DNA of 22,961 nt from Caryophanales bacterium UBA6449 (GTDB taxonomy: Bacteria > Bacillota_I > Bacilli_A > RFN20 > CAG-288): the NCBI GenBank assembly GCA_002437105.1, contig DJOB01000005.1, positions 52,621 through 75,581 on the forward strand, in the 5' to 3' direction. Below the pieces are notes generated by a model. It searched no databases and was not told the origin of the DNA. It was given only the letters and a program-made list of their open reading frames with translations. Positions 21,995 to 22,961 of this stretch are shown piece after piece (within the stretch, counting starts at the first letter, position 1; every line of letters starts with the position of its first letter). The position numbers were made by a program, and so were the translations under genes.

Positions 21995-22961
21995 ATCTGA
22001 AGAGTATACAGAGTCTGGCAGCCGATTACGCTCTCGATTGCGATAGGCTGATTCCCTATGGCCGCTGGTTTGCAAAGTACGATGCTGGTTCGGCGCCGCT
22101 CGCTCCGCGCCCCGGCGCCAAGCTGGTCCTCGTGACTGCGATGACTCCCACCAAAGCGGGTGAGGGAAAGACGACGACGGTGATCGGTCTGACGGATGGA
22201 CTGAATCGAATCCTGGGGCGGGGTAAGGCGATCGCGGCCCTCCGGCAGCCCTCCATGGGTCCTGTGTTTGGAATGAAGGGGGGTGCCACGGGAGGTGGAC
22301 GCGCCTCGATCCTCCCCTCCGAAGAGATAAATATCAACTTTACGGGTGATATCCATGCCCTGACCGCGGCCAACTCTCTCATCAGTGCGGTGATCGACAA
22401 TTCCATCTTTCAGGGAAACGTGTTGAACATCGATGAGAACCGGGTGGTCTTCCCCCGCGCAGTAGACATGAACGACCGCGCGATCCGTCAGGTCCGAGTC
22501 GCTTTCGATAAGCATAGCGAAGGGCATGTCGAGCGGACGGTTATCACGGCCGCCAGTGAGCTCATGGCGATTCTGTGTTTGGCGGAGACCAAGGCGGATC
22601 TTCACGCGATGGTTGATAACATTATCTGTGCATATACCAAAGATGGTAAAGCCATCCGCGTATCTGACCTCGGCATCGGCGGCGCTGTCACAAGGATTTT
22701 GAACGATGCTTTCATGCCGAATCTCGTGCAGACTGCCGAAGGTTCACTCGCGTTGGTTCACGGTGGACCCTTCGCTAATATCGCGCACGGTTGCTGTTCG
22801 ATCAGAGCTATCCGGACCGGTCTATCTCTGGCTGATTACACCGTGACTGAGGCGGGGTTCGGATCGGATCTCGGCGGCGAGAAGTTCTGTGATATCCTGT
22901 GCCCTCGCTTCTCGCTCGTCCCCGACTGCATCGTAGTCGTCGGATCGGTTCGCTCCTGCAA
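21991..22961 (+). CDS. fhs: Formate-tetrahydrofolate ligase, 3' end outside the window
   Basis: ATP-dependent ligase that makes 10-formyl-tetrahydrofolate from formate and THF for purine and formyl-Met synthesis. The first 323 codons are visible; the family is about 556 aa. P-loop TPTKAGEGKTTT, RQPSMGPVFGMKGGATGGG, FTGDIHALTAANSL, VDMNDRAIRQV, HGGPFANIAHGC and DYTVTEAGFG are diagnostic. Deviations: the usual TPTPAGEGK is TPTKAGEGK, REPS is RQPS, and the segment before ASELMAILCLA is divergent. The start overlaps the miaA stop as ATGA and is preceded by a perfect GGAGGTGA (21976-21983), 7 bases before ATG. Confidence 0.95.
   Translation, partial: MNLKSIQSLAADYALDCDRLIPYGRWFAKYDAGSAPLAPRPGAKLVLVTAMTPTKAGEGKTTTVIGLTDGLNRILGRGKAIAALRQPSMGPVFGMKGGATGGGRASILPSEEININFTGDIHALTAANSLISAVIDNSIFQGNVLNIDENRVVFPRAVDMNDRAIRQVRVAFDKHSEGHVERTVITAASELMAILCLAETKADLHAMVDNIICAYTKDGKAIRVSDLGIGGAVTRILNDAFMPNLVQTAEGSLALVHGGPFANIAHGCCSIRAIRTGLSLADYTVTEAGFGSDLGGEKFCDILCPRFSLVPDCIVVVGSVRSC

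Noticed and set aside
20753..22075. 440-codon open frame on the - strand opposite miaA
   Set aside because: Opposes miaA and fhs, whose motifs are clear; no recognisable protein features.
1..22961. UGA read as Trp (mollicute code)
   Set aside because: Trp positions in conserved motifs are TGG, and TGA ends der, ricA, the FGGY kinase and miaA at family-appropriate places or overlaps.
1..22961. CRISPR array, insertion sequence, prophage or defence system
   Set aside because: No regularly spaced repeats, transposase, integrase or recognisable defence genes were seen; all large genes are housekeeping or identified families.

Overview
The window is a gene-dense bacterial chromosome segment. Every protein gene lies on the + strand; only one tRNA is on the - strand. 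Gene order is that of low-GC-type Bacillota (Bacilli): cmk-der-gpsA, gpsB next to rnpB, and pgsA-cinA-recA-rny-ymdB-spoVS-miaB-ricA(ymcA)-mutS-mutL-miaA are blocks familiar from Bacillus subtilis. The RNase P RNA is type B, which also points to Bacilli. Base composition is clearly higher in GC than Bacillus, more so from about 5 kb onward than in the first 3 kb. TGA is used as a stop and Trp is TGG, so this is not a UGA=Trp mollicute. My best guess is an uncultured Erysipelotrichia-like or other deep-branching Bacilli lineage. The lineage is inference and cannot be fixed from this window.

Layout. 1-2617: a znuABC-type zinc uptake operon with a well-formed promoter and an inverted repeat at the expected start of transcription. 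2618-3148: a gene-poor stretch with a bidirectional terminator and a tRNA-Leu(CAA) on the - strand. 3149-6936: a small tail-anchored protein of unknown function, then cmk, der, gpsA and gpsB, closely spaced or overlapping. 6978-7366: rnpB with a striking hairpin directly before its P1 helix. 7388-9755: pgsA, cinA (amidohydrolase domain only) and recA, closed by a strong terminator. 9821-14695: rny behind a long leader, ymdB overlapping it, spoVS with its own promoter, miaB, and a ricA-like gene, closed by a strong terminator. 14731-22961: an FGGY sugar kinase inserted ahead of mutS, then mutL, an enlarged miaA and the first part of fhs, all overlapping or separated by about 10 bases.

How the genes work together. 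Several act on RNA: RNase Y, YmdB and the RicA-like protein in mRNA turnover, RNase P RNA in tRNA maturation, and MiaA then MiaB in ms2i6A37 synthesis on tRNAs such as the tRNA-Leu(CAA) in this window. RecA, MutS and MutL maintain the genome. Cmk, PgsA, GpsA and Fhs serve nucleotide, phospholipid and one-carbon metabolism. GpsB coordinates wall synthesis at division.

Most interesting points. (1) miaA carries a C-terminal extension of roughly 135 residues, and inside the same frame there is a strong Shine-Dalgarno and ATG, so the extension may also be made as a separate protein of about 116 residues. (2) TAG ends 14 of the 20 complete genes, although it is normally the rarest bacterial stop. 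(3) An 8-bp GCAA-capped hairpin abuts P1 of rnpB. (4) The sugar kinase gene overlaps mutS. I found no defence system, CRISPR array, insertion sequence or prophage.
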